Of a stretch of 50,635 nucleotides of DNA, positions 25,305-32,965 are shown piece after piece (the first letter of the stretch is position 1; the number at the start of each line of letters is the position of its first letter). Source of the stretch: an uncultured Christensenellaceae bacterium. GTDB lineage: Bacteria > Bacillota > Clostridia > Christensenellales > UMGS416. The notes below the pieces were generated by a model, which worked only from the letters and a program-made list of their open reading frames with translations, made no database searches and was not told where the DNA came from. Both the position numbers and the translations under genes were made by a program. Location: NCBI GenBank assembly GCA_944376795.1, contig CALWDW010000030.1, forward strand, positions 1 to 50,635, read 5' to 3'.

Positions 25305-25340
25305 CCCCGAGGCAAGTGCATTGGCCTCGGGGTGTTTTTT
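25305..25340 (+). terminator. Expression-platform terminator of the FMN riboswitch
   Basis: CCCCGAGGC and GCCTCGGGG pair across a 10-base loop and are followed by TGTTTTTT. It lies 20 bases after the aptamer and 54 bases before the ribU start. Confidence 0.88.
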
Positions 25341-25394
25341 GTCGGCGCGTTCGCGGCGGGCTTTACGAATTCAATTAGGTTGGGAGGAATCGTT

Positions 25395-25979
25395 ATGTCC
25401 CCGCTTCATCGCACATTTACCACCCGCAAGCTGGTCTTTATGAGCCTGCTAGCCGCCGTCTCGGTACTGCTGGTGTACCTGATCCATTTCCCCATCATTC
25501 CGGGGCTTGCCTTTTTGGAGTATGATCCTGCGGATATTGCCATCCTGATCGGTACTTTCCTGTTTGGCACGGGGAGCGGACTGCTGCTGACGCTGGTGGT
25601 TTCTGTGCTCCAGGGCCTTACCGTATCGGCCCAGTCGGGTTGGATCGGCATCCTGATGCATGTCATTGCCACAGGCTCCATGGTGCTGGTGGCCGGCGCG
25701 ATCTACAACAGGAACCGTACCCTCAAGCGGGCCGTTGTGGCCTTAGTAGCGGGCACGCTGACCATGACGGTGGTGATGGCTGCATGGAATGTGCTGATCA
25801 CCCCCCTCTACATGGGCGTCACGCGCAATGAAGTGATCTCTATGCTGATGACGGGTTTTGTGCCCTTCAATCTGGCCAAGGCCGGCATCAACAGCGTGGT
25901 GACCTTCCTGGTGTATAAGCCCATCAGCCGTCTCTATGGCGTGGAGTCCTTGCAGCGCCAGGAGAAAAAGGTCATGTAG
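25395..25979 (+). CDS. ribU: Riboflavin ECF transporter S component
   Basis: 194 residues from ATG 25395, with TGGGAGGA upstream; longer in-frame starts fall inside the riboswitch. It is an integral membrane protein with about six hydrophobic helices. The RibU-like motif is visible after the first helix: IHFPIIPGLAFLEYDPADIAILIGTF, where the conserved YDP/D-I segment binds the flavin. It captures riboflavin and works with the shared ECF energising module (EcfA, EcfA' and EcfT), which is not encoded here. The FMN riboswitch directly upstream makes the assignment firm. The C-terminal part, PFNLAKAGINSVVTFLVYKP, is the usual last-helix signature of S components. Confidence 0.93.
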   Translation: MSPLHRTFTTRKLVFMSLLAAVSVLLVYLIHFPIIPGLAFLEYDPADIAILIGTFLFGTGSGLLLTLVVSVLQGLTVSAQSGWIGILMHVIATGSMVLVAGAIYNRNRTLKRAVVALVAGTLTMTVVMAAWNVLITPLYMGVTRNEVISMLMTGFVPFNLAKAGINSVVTFLVYKPISRLYGVESLQRQEKKVM

Positions 25980-26011
25980 CCTGTAAACTTTGCGGCTGTG
26001 GAAAATCATTG

Positions 26012-26055
26012 AAAAAAGTCTCCGGAAGACAGTGTCTCGCCGGGGACTTTTTCTT
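26012..26055 (+). terminator. Intrinsic terminator of ribU
   Basis: AAAAAGTCTCCGG pairs with CCGGGGACTTTTT (one T-G pair), followed by CTT. It separates ribU from the flavoprotein gene. Confidence 0.8.
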
Positions 26056-26123
26056 ATGCTGTGCGCAGCCTGACGTATGACGTGGAGGCTGCGGGGCATC
26101 CTTTGAATAGAGGAGGTCTCGTC

Positions 26124-26780
26124 ATGAATGTTCTCTATGTCACCTGCAATCCCAAACCCCAAGAGTATTCCGCCTACCTGACCATCGGCCGGGAACTGGC
26201 GGACGGCCTGCGCCAGCTGGCGCCCTATGCCGCGTTTACCCAGCTGAACCTCTATGAGGAAGATATTCCGGAGCTGGATTTTGAGGTTATGACCGGCCGG
26301 GCGCGGCTGGTAGAGGGTCCTGTCTATGACCGGCTGCGCCCCGAAGCCAAGGCCAAAGCCGACCGGATCCGCTTCCTATGCCATATGTTCCTGCAGGCCG
26401 ACCGCGTAATCATAGCCGCGCCCATGTGGAGCCTGTTTTTTCCCGGAAGATTGAAAAACTATTTGGACTGCGTCATCCTGGACGGCATCACCGTCTCGAT
26501 TACCGAGCAGAAGGTCACTGGGCTGCTGAACGACCGGGAGCGTCACCTTGTCTATGTACAGGCCAGCGGCGGCCCATTCCACAGCCTTCTGCTGACGCCG
26601 CTGAACTATGGCTCCAACTATATGAAGACGCTGGCCAAAACCCTGGGCTTTGCCGGATTCCATGCCCTGCCGGTGGAGGGGACGGGCTCAACGCCCCAGG
26701 AGCTTCACGCCGCCATGAACAAGGCCCGCGAAGAGATCCCGGGGCTGCTGGAGAAGTTGGCTCCTTCGCAAAAGGGTTAG
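26124..26780 (+). CDS. FMN-dependent NAD(P)H oxidoreductase (azoreductase/quinone reductase type)
   Basis: 218 residues from ATG 26124 after GAGGAGGT. It has a flavodoxin-like fold of the AzoR/NQO family: MNVLYVTCNPKPQEYSAYLTIGREL (phosphate-binding loop after the first strand), RVIIAAPMWSLFFPGRLKNYLDCVI (the PMW flavin contact and dimer region), and YVQASGGPF (FMN ring contact). These dimeric enzymes reduce quinones, azo compounds or nitro compounds with NAD(P)H. The neighbour ribU supplies the flavin precursor, although a terminator separates the two genes, so the link is one of position. The real substrate is unknown. The gene ends at a hairpin shared with the convergent UroD-family gene. 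Confidence 0.88.
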   Translation: MNVLYVTCNPKPQEYSAYLTIGRELADGLRQLAPYAAFTQLNLYEEDIPELDFEVMTGRARLVEGPVYDRLRPEAKAKADRIRFLCHMFLQADRVIIAAPMWSLFFPGRLKNYLDCVILDGITVSITEQKVTGLLNDRERHLVYVQASGGPFHSLLLTPLNYGSNYMKTLAKTLGFAGFHALPVEGTGSTPQELHAAMNKAREEIPGLLEKLAPSQKG

Positions 26781-26802
26781 GCATCCCCGTTACGTGACAG
26801 GA

Positions 26803-26846
26803 AAAGGGCTGCGCCGCGGTTGTTGTGAACCGTGGCGCAGCCCTTT
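26803..26846. terminator. Bidirectional intrinsic terminator
   Basis: AAAGGGCTGCGCCGCGGTT and AACCGTGGCGCAGCCCTTT form a 19-base stem around a short GTTGTG loop, with A/T tracts on both sides. It serves the convergent oxidoreductase and UroD-family genes. Confidence 0.9.
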
Positions 26847-26859
26847 AAATAACGGAAGC

Positions 26860-27939
26860 TTAGTAAGTTCCCAGCTCCCGGCCGCGCTGGATGAAGTAGT
26901 CAAAGGTGGGACGGTCCACCGTCACAGGGATGGAGTGATCCGAGTGCAGGGCATAGCCGAAGCCCTGCATTACGGTGGGGATCTTGCTGACCAGCTCCTC
27001 CTCCACCTGGGCGATATCATTGGTGTAGAGCTTGCGTACGTCCATGCCACCCATGAAGGAGAGGCGGTCGCCGTAGAGCTTGTAGAGCTTCAGCAGATCC
27101 ATGCCCGCCTTGACCTCAATGACCTGGAGACAATCGACCCCTGCCTCCAGGATGCCGGGGATGAGCTTCTCCACGCAGCCGCAGGAGTGCATGATCACCG
27201 GGAGGCCCAGGGATTTGGCGTAGTCAATGGTCTTCTTGTGGGCGGGGAGGATCAGCTCCTCGTACATGGCGGGGGACATGAAGGGACGCTCCTTAAAGCC
27301 CATGTCCTCGTAGAACCAAATGCCGTCAGGCTTTCCTTCCCGGGCGAAGAGGGTCTCCATCAGGTGGATGTTCAGCTCGGCATAGGTGTTGGCCATGTCC
27401 TCGATCCATGCGGGATCCAGGGCCATACCCACCAGCATATTCTCGTGACCGCATACCGGATGCATGCATTCGAATACGTTAATGCCGCTCCAGCAGAAGA
27501 AACGGTTGGCCTTGGCGCAGCGCTGCTTGACGGCGCGGTAGGCGTCAAAGTTGATGCGCCGGGGGTCAGGGGTGAGCAGGGGCTTGGTGATGGATTCCCA
27601 GCTCTCCCGGTCGGTGACGGTGAAGCCTACATGCTCGGGGGTGGTGTCATGGAACTTGTGACGGCGGAGCTTGGCGCCGTTGCCGTCCAGCATGACCATG
27701 GTGTCCTCGTTTTCCTCAATAACCTTGGGTTCGAAGTCCAGGTCGGCGGTGTAGTTGAAGGCCCAGCATTCGTCCATGTCGAAGTCGAAGAGTTCGACGA
27801 AATCGTCTTCAGGCTTGACATATCCTTTTTCCACCCAGCCCTTGTGGGTGTCGTTCCAAAAGTGCTCATAGACCGGGATGCGGTCCATTTTCTGGCGATG
27901 CAGGAAGGCCTGCATCCGTTCGATGGATGTCATGCTCAT
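26860..27939 (-). CDS. UroD-family protein (methylcobamide methyltransferase-like), partial zinc motif
   Basis: About 359 residues from ATG 27939, with GAGGT upstream; an upstream GTG at 27954 would overlap the HAD gene. The URO-D/MtaA TIM barrel is evident: SIERMQAFLHRQKMDRIPVY, WFYEDMGFKERPFMSPAMYEELILPAHKK, LPVIMHSCGCVEKLIPGILEAGVDCLQ and MGGMDVRKLY. The His-x-Cys pair of MtaA-type zinc methyltransferases is present as HSCG, but the third cysteine expected about 75 residues later is replaced in the segment ALHSDHSIP. It is therefore either a variant methyltransferase or uses another ligand set. It is the distal gene of a two-gene operon with a HAD phosphatase. No corrinoid protein gene is nearby. 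HemE itself is unlikely. Confidence 0.8.
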   Translation of the reverse strand: MSMTSIERMQAFLHRQKMDRIPVYEHFWNDTHKGWVEKGYVKPEDDFVELFDFDMDECWAFNYTADLDFEPKVIEENEDTMVMLDGNGAKLRRHKFHDTTPEHVGFTVTDRESWESITKPLLTPDPRRINFDAYRAVKQRCAKANRFFCWSGINVFECMHPVCGHENMLVGMALDPAWIEDMANTYAELNIHLMETLFAREGKPDGIWFYEDMGFKERPFMSPAMYEELILPAHKKTIDYAKSLGLPVIMHSCGCVEKLIPGILEAGVDCLQVIEVKAGMDLLKLYKLYGDRLSFMGGMDVRKLYTNDIAQVEEELVSKIPTVMQGFGYALHSDHSIPVTVDRPTFDYFIQRGRELGTY

Positions 27940-27950
27940 GGCGGCGTACC

Positions 27951-28610
27951 TCACGAATGCATTATAATATCGCAGGCTTCACGCAGACTGCCCACGATAA
28001 AGTCGGCGTTGGCGCGGTCCTCGGGGAAGCTTTCCGGTGTCAGCAGATCGGGTACCCAGATGGAAGTCATTCCCGCCCGGCGGGCGGCGCGCAGGCCATA
28101 GGGGGAATCCTCCAGCACCACGCAGTGCTCGGGTTCGGCGCCCAGGCGGCTGGCGGCCAGGAGGAAGATGTCCGGCTCCGGCTTGCCGTGAGAAACCTCG
28201 TCTCCAAAGGCAAAGGTCTCGAAAAGGCCGGTCCAACCGGCGCTTTCGATGCGGAAACGGGCCTCATCCCGGCCAGTGGAGGTGGCGATGGCAATGGGCA
28301 TACCCGCCTCATGGAGCCGGGTTAAGATCTCGGTGGCGTAGGGCTTGCGGGGGGCGCCCCGTTCCCGGATGGCTTCCGACATGCGGGATCGCATTTGGCT
28401 ACGCAGCGCGTCGATGGGGAAATCCTCCCCCATATAGGAGAGAAAGATGCGGGCTGCATCCCGGCTGTCCCTCCCGATGGACTCCAGAAAGGGAGAAAGG
28501 GGCAGACTATATCCCATGTCCTTTCCCAATTGGGTACCCAGTTCGATATAGAGACGCTCAGTATCCAAGAGCAGCCCATCCATGTCAAAGATTGCCGCTT
28601 GATAAACCAT
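27951..28610 (-). CDS. HAD-superfamily hydrolase, beta-phosphoglucomutase-like subfamily
   Basis: 219 residues. It has all four HAD motifs: FDMDGLLLDTE with the nucleophile and general-acid aspartates, IAIATSTGR (motif II Ser/Thr), the Lys in VSHGKPEPDIFL (motif III) and VLEDSPYGLRAARRAGM (motif IV metal ligands). A four-helix cap lies between residues about 15 and 85, as in PGMB and 2-deoxyglucose-6-phosphatase-like enzymes. The likely substrate is a sugar phosphate, not further defined. Its stop is 11 bases before the ATG of the UroD-family gene, so the two are one operon. The promoter on the minus strand has TATAAT at 28643-28648. Confidence 0.88.
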   Translation of the reverse strand: MVYQAAIFDMDGLLLDTERLYIELGTQLGKDMGYSLPLSPFLESIGRDSRDAARIFLSYMGEDFPIDALRSQMRSRMSEAIRERGAPRKPYATEILTRLHEAGMPIAIATSTGRDEARFRIESAGWTGLFETFAFGDEVSHGKPEPDIFLLAASRLGAEPEHCVVLEDSPYGLRAARRAGMTSIWVPDLLTPESFPEDRANADFIVGSLREACDIIMHS

Positions 28611-28642
28611 GCCACGTCGGGTCCTTTCCTTAGATTGGCACC

Positions 28643-28671
28643 ATTATAACAGTCGCGTGTGCGGTTGTATA
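28643..28671 (-). promoter_or_regulatory. Promoter of the HAD-UroD operon
   Basis: On the minus strand TATACA (28666-28671), a 17-base spacer and a perfect TATAAT (28643-28648), 33 bases before the HAD start. The -35 matches four of six positions. Confidence 0.55.
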
Positions 28672-28767
28672 CCCTGAAAGAAAAACATTTCCAGAAAACC
28701 TCCGAGAAGGGGACGCGAAAAGGAAAAATGAACGTCTCCTGCGAGGCGGGGAGATGGATTGCTTTCA

Positions 28768-28796
28768 TTGACAAGGGAGACTAAAATCCGTATACT
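28768..28796 (+). promoter_or_regulatory. Promoter of the aconitase-like hydratase gene
   Basis: Perfect TTGACA (28768-28773), 17 bases, TATACT (28791-28796). The divergent HAD promoter lies about 100 bases to the left; the bases between them show nothing further. Confidence 0.85.
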
Positions 28797-28868
28797 TATA
28801 CCAGAATTGCTGGCGGTATCCATAGCGCTTACACCGCTTCGAGAAAAGGAATAGAGAGGGTGCGTACC

Positions 28869-31109
28869 ATGAAACTGTACGACAGCGGCGTCTATCTTGT
28901 TCATGGCGAATTGTCTGACACCGCCGCCATTTCCCGGGAAGAGGCCCGTAAGGGCACCATTGCCTATGGAATTCTGGCGGCGCATAACACCGTCTCCGAT
29001 ATGGAGAACCTGCGTCTGGTGTTTGACTCCATGACCAGCCACGATATTACCTATGTAGGGATTATTCAGACGGCACGGGCCTCGGGCATGGAGAAGTTTC
29101 CCATGCCCTATGTGCTGACCAATTGCCATAATTCCCTGTGTGCCGTGGGCGGGACCATCAATGAGGACGACCACCAGTTTGCCCTCTCGGCCGCCCACAA
29201 GTATGGCGGCATCTATGTGCCGCCCAACATGGCGGTGATCCACAGCTACAACCGGGAAGAGATGAGCGGCTGCGGACGGATGATTTTGGGCTCGGATTCC
29301 CATACCCGGTACGGCGCCCTGGGCACCATGGGCGTGGGCGAAGGCGGCGGCGAACTGGCCAAGCAGCTGGTGGGAAGGACCTACGACATGCAGCGCCCCG
29401 GCGTGGTGGCGGTGTACCTGACCGGCCGGCCGCGGCCGGGGGTGGGCCCCCAGGATGTGGCGCTGGCCCTGGTGGGCGCCACCTATGCCAATGGCTATGT
29501 CAAAAACAAGGTGATGGAATTTGTGGGCCCCGGCGTGGCCCGGCTTTCGGCGGATTTCCGCAATGGGGTGGACGTCATGACCACCGAGACTACCTGCTGG
29601 TCCAGCATCTGGCAGACCGATGCGGTGACGGAGGAATACTTTGCCATCCACGGCCGTCCTGAAGCCTACCGGGAGCTCAAGCCCGCCGAGACAGCTTATT
29701 ACGACGGCTGCATCGAGCTGGATCTTTCGGAGGTGGAGAGCATGATTGCGCTGCCTATGCATCCCAGCTACGCCTATCCCATCCGTGCGCTGCGGGAGAA
29801 TCCTGTGGAGATTCTCCGGGAAGTGGAGGAGCGGGCCAACGAGCAGCTGGGCGGCAAGGTGCGGATGGATCTGGTAAGCAAGGTGCAGGGCGATGGCTCC
29901 ATCTATGTGGATCAGGGCATTGTGGCCGGATGCAGCGGCGGTACCTTTGAAAATATCTGCGCGGTAGCGTCGCTCCTGCGCGGAAAGAGCTGCGGCGCCG
30001 GGGAATTCAAGTTCAGCGTCTATCCCGACAGCATGCCCACCTACCTGGAGCTGGTGAAAAACGGCGCGGTGGCCGACATCGTTTCGGCGGGCGGGATTTT
30101 CCGGGAATGTTTCTGCGGTCCTTGCTTTGGCGCGGGAGACACCCCGGCCAATGGGGAATTCTCGATCCGCCACGCCACCCGGAACTTCCCCAATCGTGAG
30201 GGCTCCAAGCCCGGCGAAGGCCAGATCAGCGCCGTGGCGCTGATGGATGCCCGGAGCATTGCCGCCACGGCGGCCAACGGCGGAATCCTGACCGCTGCCA
30301 CCGATGTGGTGCAGGAGGAGATGGAGCTCCCGGCCTACCATTATGATCGGGGAGTGTATGATAAGCGGGTATACAACGGCTGGGGGAAGGAAGAGCCCCA
30401 GCATTCCCTGCGCTTTGGCCCCAATATCAAGGACTGGCCCGCCATGCCTCCTCTGTCGGAGGACCTGCTGCTTCGGATCGACAGCTATATCACCGATCCG
30501 GTAACCACCACCGATGAGCTGATCCCCTCCGGGGAGACCTCCTCCTTCCGTTCCAATCCGCTGCGTCTGGCGGAGTTCACCCTTTCGCGAAAGGATCCGG
30601 GCTATGTGGGCCGCGCCAAGGCTACCCAGGCCCTGGATGCCGGCCGGCGAGAGGGCGCCGTGCCGCCGGAGGTGCAGGCCGCCTACGCGGCGCTGGAAAA
30701 GGCGGGCTGTTCCGTGGATCCTGCGCATACCAACATTGGTTCGGCGATCTTTGCCAATAAGCCTGGCGACGGTTCCGCCCGGGAGCAGGCGGCCAGCTGC
30801 CAGCGGGTGCTGGGGGGCGCCGCCAACTTTGCGATCGAGTATGCCACCAAGCGCTATCGCTCCAACTGCATCAACTGGGGTATGCTGCCCTTCACGGTGG
30901 AGGAACCTGCGGCATTGGAACTGGGCGGATTTGTCTTCGTTCCCGGGGTGCGCAGGGCGCTGCTGGCAGGGGAGACGTCCATGAACGCCTATGCCGTGGG
31001 CGCTGACGGCGGGGTGGCCCGGCTGAAGGTGGCCTTGGGCGCCCTCACCGATGCGGAGAGGCAGATTCTGGCGGACGGCTGCTTGATCAACTATTATCGG
31101 GAGCATTAG
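28869..31109 (+). CDS. Aconitase-superfamily hydratase (YbhJ-like)
   Basis: 746 residues from ATG 28869, after AGAGGG; a GTG three codons earlier is an alternative. It is a full-length aconitase-fold protein with domains 1-3 and a C-terminal swivel domain. Visible landmarks are the substrate-binding LGSDSHTRYGALGTMGVGEGGGE, the cluster-cysteine candidates in VAGCSGGTFENI and CFCGPCFGAGDTP, and swivel-domain text ATKRYRSNCINWGMLPF. The length and architecture match E. coli YbhJ, a hydratase of unknown substrate, better than AcnA (about 890) or LeuC (about 470). The predicted reaction is dehydration/rehydration of a hydroxy-carboxylic acid with a [4Fe-4S] cluster. It is monocistronic with its own promoter and terminator, with no TCA-cycle neighbour. 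A sugar-acid-derived substrate is possible but unproven. Confidence 0.82.
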   Translation: MKLYDSGVYLVHGELSDTAAISREEARKGTIAYGILAAHNTVSDMENLRLVFDSMTSHDITYVGIIQTARASGMEKFPMPYVLTNCHNSLCAVGGTINEDDHQFALSAAHKYGGIYVPPNMAVIHSYNREEMSGCGRMILGSDSHTRYGALGTMGVGEGGGELAKQLVGRTYDMQRPGVVAVYLTGRPRPGVGPQDVALALVGATYANGYVKNKVMEFVGPGVARLSADFRNGVDVMTTETTCWSSIWQTDAVTEEYFAIHGRPEAYRELKPAETAYYDGCIELDLSEVESMIALPMHPSYAYPIRALRENPVEILREVEERANEQLGGKVRMDLVSKVQGDGSIYVDQGIVAGCSGGTFENICAVASLLRGKSCGAGEFKFSVYPDSMPTYLELVKNGAVADIVSAGGIFRECFCGPCFGAGDTPANGEFSIRHATRNFPNREGSKPGEGQISAVALMDARSIAATAANGGILTAATDVVQEEMELPAYHYDRGVYDKRVYNGWGKEEPQHSLRFGPNIKDWPAMPPLSEDLLLRIDSYITDPVTTTDELIPSGETSSFRSNPLRLAEFTLSRKDPGYVGRAKATQALDAGRREGAVPPEVQAAYAALEKAGCSVDPAHTNIGSAIFANKPGDGSAREQAASCQRVLGGAANFAIEYATKRYRSNCINWGMLPFTVEEPAALELGGFVFVPGVRRALLAGETSMNAYAVGADGGVARLKVALGALTDAERQILADGCLINYYREH

Positions 31110-31126
31110 TACATCCCAAAACGGCG

Positions 31127-31166
31127 AGCGCGCCGCGGGCCCATGGGCCTGCGGCGCGCTTTTGTT
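31127..31166 (+). terminator. Intrinsic terminator of the hydratase gene
   Basis: AGCGCGCCGCGGGCC pairs with GGCCTGCGGCGCGCT (one G-T pair) over a short loop and is followed by TTTTGTT. Confidence 0.9.
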
Positions 31167-31302
31167 GGCATATCAGGATCGAAAGATCGAAAAACATCCC
31201 GGCAGAGAACCGGATAGGGGAGAGGGCGGGCCTCCGCAGGGAGCCTTTCCTTGGACTGCGGTCTCGAAGAGAATGCCGGCCTGCGGCGCAGGTGGTCCCG
31301 CC

Positions 31303-32232
31303 TTAGAAGTCAAAGAGCTGGGTGCTGAAGTATCGCTCCCCGGTGTCCGGCAGGATGGTGACCACGGTCTTTCCTTCGCCCAGTAACTTGGCCAGGCGCA
31401 GGGCCACGGTGACATTGGTGCCGCTGGAAATGCCGCAGAGAATGCCTTCCTCACGGATGAGCCGCCGGGTGGTGTCGATGGCCTCGTCATCGGTGACGAT
31501 GGAGACATGATCAAAGATCTCCATATCCAGGTTCTGCGGGATCAGGCCGTCCCCAATCCCCATCTGCAGATGGGTGCCAATGCTGCCTCCCGAGAGAATG
31601 GCGGCGTTTTCGGGTTCGGCGGCCCAGATCTTGATGGAGGGATTGGCGGCCTTCAGGGCGTGCCCAACCCCGGAGAGGGTGCCGCCGGTTCCCACGCCGG
31701 AGCAGAAACCGTGGATGGGCCGACCGGCATCTTCCAGGATCTCTACCGCGGTTTGGCGCTCATGCACCAGGGGGTTGTCGGGGTTTTCAAACTGCTGCGG
31801 GACCCAAACCCGGGGATCCTGGGCCGCCATCTCCAGCGCCATGCGCAGGCATGCATCGATGCATGCCCCGATGTCTCCGTCATCGTGCACCAGAATGAGC
31901 TCGGCGCCGTAGGCATGAATAAGCTTGCGCCGCTCCTCGCTGACCGAGTCGGGCATGATGATCCGCACATGGTAGCCGCGGACCGCTCCCACCAGCGCCA
32001 AGCCGATCCCCTGGTTTCCGCTGGTGGGCTCGGTGATGATGGTATCCGGATGGATGAGGCCCCGCTTTTCCGCGGCGGTGATCATGCTGTACGCCGTGCG
32101 GGTTTTAATGGAGCCGCCGATGTTGACCCCTTCGTATTTGACCAAAATCTCCGCCGAGCCTTCCGGCACAATGCGGGAAAGCCGGAGCAGGGGCGTATGT
32201 CCGATCGCTTCCAATACGTTCGCGTAAATCAA
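31303..32232 (-). CDS. cysK: Cysteine synthase (O-acetylserine sulfhydrylase) family protein
   Basis: 309 residues. I place the start at TTG 32232 because AGGAGG lies about seven bases before it and the protein then begins IYANVLEAIGHTPLL as CysK does; an upstream ATG would read through the ribosome binding site. The PLP lysine is Lys43 in GGSIKTR, with TSGNQGIGLAL (substrate loop), SGVGTGGTLSG (phosphate cup) and GISSGTN also present. It should make cysteine from O-acetylserine and sulfide. The active-site text is NIGGSIKTR where typical CysK reads NPGGSVKDR, so a related beta-replacement activity cannot be excluded. There is no cysE or T-box close by. The promoter at 32284-32312 drives it alone. 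Confidence 0.85.
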   Translation of the reverse strand: MIYANVLEAIGHTPLLRLSRIVPEGSAEILVKYEGVNIGGSIKTRTAYSMITAAEKRGLIHPDTIITEPTSGNQGIGLALVGAVRGYHVRIIMPDSVSEERRKLIHAYGAELILVHDDGDIGACIDACLRMALEMAAQDPRVWVPQQFENPDNPLVHERQTAVEILEDAGRPIHGFCSGVGTGGTLSGVGHALKAANPSIKIWAAEPENAAILSGGSIGTHLQMGIGDGLIPQNLDMEIFDHVSIVTDDEAIDTTRRLIREEGILCGISSGTNVTVALRLAKLLGEGKTVVTILPDTGERYFSTQLFDF

Positions 32233-32283
32233 TAGTAAACCTCCTGCGGCATGTGCTGGTTTTGCTTTCATGCCAACCTATAT

Positions 32284-32312
32284 ACTATAGCACAAACCGG
32301 CCTTTCGCACAA
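32284..32312 (-). promoter_or_regulatory. Promoter of cysK
   Basis: On the minus strand TTGTGC (32307-32312), 17 bases, and TATAGT (32284-32289) preceded by TGC, an extended -10. Confidence 0.65.
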
Positions 32313-32385
32313 TGAAGACCTGCTATCATTCTATGCGCCGTTTGAAGGTTTGATCAAAGAGGGCGAAGATCCTGTGCCGCGCGTG

Positions 32386-32394
32386 TGGTATAAT
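32386..32394 (+). promoter_or_regulatory. Extended -10 promoter of the GNAT-kinase pair
   Basis: TGG-TATAAT with the -10 box at 32389-32394, about 95 bases before the GNAT start; no clear -35. Confidence 0.55.
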
Positions 32395-32486
32395 AGGCAT
32401 AGGAACGGGGCGTCGCAGGGCGCTGTCAATGCATTTTGCAGGGCGTTTTTTTGACTATGGAGCCGCCGCAAGGGGAGGGAAACGGC

Positions 32487-32930
32487 ATGATCGAGATCCG
32501 AGAAATGACCATGGAAGATTATGATGGGGTGTATGATTTGTGGACGAATACGCCGGGCATGGGACTGAATACCACGGACGACAGCCGGGAGGGCATCGAA
32601 AGGTACCTGCGGCGGAATCCGTCCACCAGCTTTGTGGCGGTCCGGGAGGGGAAGATTGTCGGTGGGATTCTGGCGGGCCATGATGGAAGACGGGGCATGA
32701 TCTACCATACGGCGGTGCTCCCGGCCTATCGAAGGCAGGGGATTGGGAAGCGGCTGGTGGATCGGGCAATGGCGGCCCTGGAGGGTGAAGGAATCCACAA
32801 GGTTGCGCTGGTCGCCTTCCAAAGCAATGCACTGGGAAATGCTTTTTGGTGGAGTCTCGGCTTTACGGAGCGGGACGATTTGGTTTACCGAAACAAGAAT
32901 ATCCATTTTTTGGTAAGAGTGGATACATAA
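32487..32930 (+). CDS. GNAT-family N-acetyltransferase
   Basis: 147 residues from ATG 32487 with AGGGGAGGG upstream. The GNAT core is complete: IEIREMTMEDYDGVYDLW (first strand and helix), FVAVREGKIVGGILAGHDGRRGMIYHTAVLPAYR, the acetyl-CoA pyrophosphate loop RRQGIG, and the C-terminal NALGNAFWWSLGFTERDD. It resembles small amino-group acetyltransferases such as the YpeA type. The acceptor is unknown. It is followed after 35 bases by a P-loop kinase gene with its own ribosome binding site; the pair is probably cotranscribed from the extended -10 promoter at 32386. Confidence 0.85.
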   Translation: MIEIREMTMEDYDGVYDLWTNTPGMGLNTTDDSREGIERYLRRNPSTSFVAVREGKIVGGILAGHDGRRGMIYHTAVLPAYRRQGIGKRLVDRAMAALEGEGIHKVALVAFQSNALGNAFWWSLGFTERDDLVYRNKNIHFLVRVDT

Positions 32931-32965
32931 CGGCTTTTGGGCGGCGTGGAGAGAAGGAAAGCAAG

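Noticed and set aside
27720..27745. GGTTCGAAGTCC, like a tRNA T-loop
   Set aside because: No acceptor or anticodon stem can be built around it, and it lies within the UroD-family coding sequence.
26794..28101. 435-codon plus-strand open frame over the UroD/HAD operon
   Set aside because: It begins within the bidirectional terminator and is antisense to two genes with intact motifs.
28644..31106. 820-codon open frame antisense to the aconitase-like hydratase
   Set aside because: Same shadow composition; the sense strand gives a complete aconitase-fold protein.
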